A DNA stretch of 8,001 nucleotides from Methylocystaceae bacterium (GTDB lineage Bacteria; Pseudomonadota; Alphaproteobacteria; Rhizobiales; Beijerinckiaceae). Below the pieces are notes generated by a model. The model was not told the origin of the DNA. It saw only the letters and a program-made list of their open reading frames with translations, and did not search any database. The position numbers and the translations under genes were made by a program. This document shows, piece after piece, positions 6,022 to 8,001 of the stretch (the stretch's first letter is position 1; each line of letters starts with the position of its first letter). Location of the stretch: assembly GCA_003105285.1 (NCBI GenBank), contig PQAN01000099.1, forward strand, positions 1 to 8,001, in the 5' to 3' direction.

Positions 6022-7100
6022 GCGTAAAATCCTGGAAGATCGGGCATGGCGGGATGCGTCACCGCCATCGCCTTGAACAATTCGCCCATATTGCGCGTCG
6101 GATCGCCGGCTCCGGCGAGTCGCTCGAGCGCCAGCGCGATATCGGCGCTCTGCGCCGGCGTCGCCCGTCTCTGCAAGGCTTCGGCGCGCTGCGCGATGCC
6201 GAGCTGCGTCAGAAACGCGCCTTGCGTCACCGGCCCCTGCACGCGCGCGCCGGCCGATGTCGCGGCGCGCGCGAGAGCGGCGAAATCGAGATGCGTCGTC
6301 AGATCGGCTTCGCCCGGCTCGGCGAGCGGATCGACATAGGCGTGCCTCGCCACGGCCTGCAAGGTCTCGCCCAAAGTCGTTCGCGTATGGCCGTAATCGA
6401 CGACGAGCAGCGCGCCGCCCTGCGCGACGAGGCGCGCGGCGATCTCGCTCATCAGCCGCGCCGCGATCGCGCCGACCTCGATGATCGAGCCTTCCGGCGC
6501 CGCGATCTTCAGGTCCTGCTCGACATGATCCGGCACGCCGAAAACGAGCGCGCCGGCGTCGTCCAGTCCGACGAGCCGCTCGCTCCAGCCGCGCGCCGTC
6601 TTGACGAAATGGCGCGCCGGCAGCGCGTCGAAGAACTCATTGGCGAGAATGATCGCCGGCCCCTGCGGCGCCAGCGCGATGTCGGCGCTCCAGCCGATCG
6701 GCGTTTCGACGTCGGCGAGCGTTCTGCGCTGAACCGCCTCGAGAACGGGGCTCGTCTCGACGAGATGCGCGTCGATGGCGTCGAAGAAGGGCGGCGATAT
6801 GCGCGCGACGCGCAGCACGTCGGACATCAGCGTGCCGCGCCCCGGTCCGAGCTCGATGAGATGCGCGGGCGCCGGCGCGCCGGCCGCGCGCCACGCCTCC
6901 TGCGCCCAGAGGCCGACGAGCTCGCCGAACATCTGGCTGATCTCCGGCGCGGTGATGAAATCGCCGCCGGCGCCGAACGGATCGCGCGTCATGTAATAGC
7001 CGAGCGTCGGATGCGACAGAGCGAGCGACATGTAACGCTCGAGCGTGATCGGCCCATCCTGCGCGATGATGGCGGCGATCTCGTCGCGCAGCGCGCTCAT
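6018..7100 (-). CDS. Class I SAM-dependent methyltransferase, MidA/NDUFAF7 family
   Basis: The 360-residue protein is a full-length member of COG1565 (Methyltransf_28), whose mitochondrial homologue NDUFAF7 (MidA in Dictyostelium) methylates an arginine of a core complex I subunit during assembly. Diagnostic pieces are ITLERYMSLALSHPTLGYY (18-36), GGDFITAPEISQMFGEL, the SAM-binding glycine loop LIELGPGRGTLMSDVLR, NEFFDALP, VVDYGH, and the C-terminal MGELFKAMAVTHP. A bacterial role in NADH dehydrogenase maturation is inferred from the mitochondrial protein. The start ATG at 7098-7100 overlaps the lgt stop by 4 bp, and its own stop overlaps the pgeF start by 4 bp, so it is the middle gene of a tightly coupled operon. 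No signal peptide or membrane segment is seen, so it is cytoplasmic. Confidence 0.94.
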   Translation of the reverse strand: MSALRDEIAAIIAQDGPITLERYMSLALSHPTLGYYMTRDPFGAGGDFITAPEISQMFGELVGLWAQEAWRAAGAPAPAHLIELGPGRGTLMSDVLRVARISPPFFDAIDAHLVETSPVLEAVQRRTLADVETPIGWSADIALAPQGPAIILANEFFDALPARHFVKTARGWSERLVGLDDAGALVFGVPDHVEQDLKIAAPEGSIIEVGAIAARLMSEIAARLVAQGGALLVVDYGHTRTTLGETLQAVARHAYVDPLAEPGEADLTTHLDFAALARAATSAGARVQGPVTQGAFLTQLGIAQRAEALQRRATPAQSADIALALERLAGAGDPTRNMGELFKAMAVTHPAMPDLPGFYA

Positions 7101-7918
7101 GCCGTCGCTCGCTGCGGCCGAAGCGCGAAAAGGATCAGCGCCGCGCCGGCGAGAACCATGGGCGCCGACAGCGCCATGCCCATCGTCAGGCCGTTGGCGA
7201 GCGCTTCCGACGCAGGGTCGGGCTCGCGGAAGAATTCGCTGAAGATGCGCGCCGCGCCATAGCCCACGCCGAACAGGCCGGTGGCGAGGCCGGGATGCTT
7301 GAACGCGCCGCGCTGCGCGGCGATGGCGAGCAGCACATAGAGCGCGAGCCCCTCGAGCCCCGCCTCATAGAGCTGGCTCGGATGGCGCGGCGCGTCGCCG
7401 GCGCCGGGAAACACCATGGCCCAGGGGACGTCGCTCTCGCGTCCCCACATCTCCGGCTTGATGAAATTGGCGAGGCGGCCGAAGAAAATGCCGAGGGGCG
7501 CGACGGTCGCGCAAATGTCCGCCACCGTCAGCGCGGAGATTTTCTCTCGCAAGGCGAACAGCGTCATGCCGACGATCGCGCCGATGAGCCCGCCGTGAAA
7601 GGCCATGCCGCCTTTCCAGGTTTCGACGATCTCTCCCGGATGCGCGAGATAATAGGCCGGCGCGTAGAACAATACATGGCCGAGGCGTCCGCCGACGATG
7701 ACGCCGAAAGTGACATAGACGAGCAGATCGTCGAGGCTGTCGCGCGAGGGATGGGGCGTCTCGCCCCACAGCGTCTTGCGAGCGACGAGCCGGCGCGCAT
7801 AGAGCCAGCCGAGCGCGAGCCCGGCGATATAGGCGAGCGCATACCAGCGAATGGGAACAGGCCCGATCTCGACGAGCACCGGATCGATCATCGGAAAGGG
7901 AAGAACGAAGAAGGGCAT
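7097..7918 (-). CDS. lgt: Prolipoprotein diacylglyceryl transferase
   Basis: Lgt moves a diacylglyceryl group from phosphatidylglycerol to the lipobox cysteine of prolipoproteins, the first step of bacterial lipoprotein maturation in the inner membrane. The 273-residue protein has about seven hydrophobic segments and the family marks: IRWYALAYIAGL near the N-terminus, GGRLGHVLFY (76-85), WKGGMAFHGGLIG with His108, the signature GRLANFIKPEMWGR (147-160) with Arg148, RHPSQLYEAGLEG (178-190) and RIFSEFFREPD. The signature has Lys where NFIN is more usual, a conservative oddity. ATG at 7916-7918 gives the normal alphaproteobacterial start MPFFVLPFPMIDPVL; no Shine-Dalgarno is evident. It is the first gene of the lgt-methyltransferase-pgeF operon. 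The 83 bp upstream to the window edge (7919-8001) hold its promoter region, with no recognisable boxes. Confidence 0.97.
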   Translation of the reverse strand: MPFFVLPFPMIDPVLVEIGPVPIRWYALAYIAGLALGWLYARRLVARKTLWGETPHPSRDSLDDLLVYVTFGVIVGGRLGHVLFYAPAYYLAHPGEIVETWKGGMAFHGGLIGAIVGMTLFALREKISALTVADICATVAPLGIFFGRLANFIKPEMWGRESDVPWAMVFPGAGDAPRHPSQLYEAGLEGLALYVLLAIAAQRGAFKHPGLATGLFGVGYGAARIFSEFFREPDPASEALANGLTMGMALSAPMVLAGAALILFALRPQRATA

Positions 7919-8001
7919 ACGGGGCTCGGGGCGAAGGCTGCGGACGGCGCGACCATACCGCGTGTTGCGGCGTCTGTCATGACGACCGCTGTGGCGGCCC
8001 C

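Noticed and set aside
6054..7262. Plus-strand frame of 402 codons opposite the methyltransferase and lgt
   Set aside because: It crosses the boundary of two well-supported genes on the other strand and shows shadow-frame composition.
7979..8001. Possible divergent gene starting with ATG at 7979 on the plus strand
   Set aside because: Only seven codons are visible before the window ends, with no clear ribosome site, too little to call.

Overview
The window is high-GC DNA from an alphaproteobacterium, most likely of the Rhizobiales. Protein flavour and gene order resemble Methylocystaceae/Beijerinckiaceae relatives, but that level of assignment is inference. Almost all space is taken by core-type genes with strong GC-rich codon use, which creates many long antisense shadow frames. 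I see no tRNA, rRNA, CRISPR array, insertion sequence or phage gene.

Left part (1-1746, all minus strand): yqeY (tRNA amidotransferase-like GatB/YqeY protein) reads leftward. Next comes a possible 48-residue secreted peptide with a GTG start, then a YegD-type Hsp70 ATPase whose C-terminus is cut off by the left edge. The non-coding stretches here hold two inverted repeats. Centre (1849-3039, plus strand): carA, the glutaminase subunit of carbamoyl-phosphate synthetase, divergent from yqeY across about 100 bp. carB is not in the window.

Middle right (3133-5138, minus strand): a membrane histidine kinase with six predicted membrane helices and a FixL/DctB-like kinase core, with no response regulator beside it. 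Upstream of it in the same direction is a type II toxin-antitoxin pair, brnT-brnA, with overlapping genes. In front of brnT sits a perfect 11-bp inverted repeat that overlaps a plausible promoter, as expected for an autoregulated toxin-antitoxin operon.

Right part (5230-7918, minus strand): lgt, a MidA/NDUFAF7-type methyltransferase and pgeF, joined by two 4-bp stop/start overlaps, clearly one operon. They link envelope work (lipoprotein diacylglyceryl transfer, peptidoglycan precursor editing) with a probable respiratory complex I assembly factor.

I do not see a convincing new multi-gene system. The parts most worth a second look are the small secreted peptide next to the Hsp70 gene, the brnTA operator, a Gln at a usually conserved Arg in BrnT, and the orphan six-helix sensor kinase.
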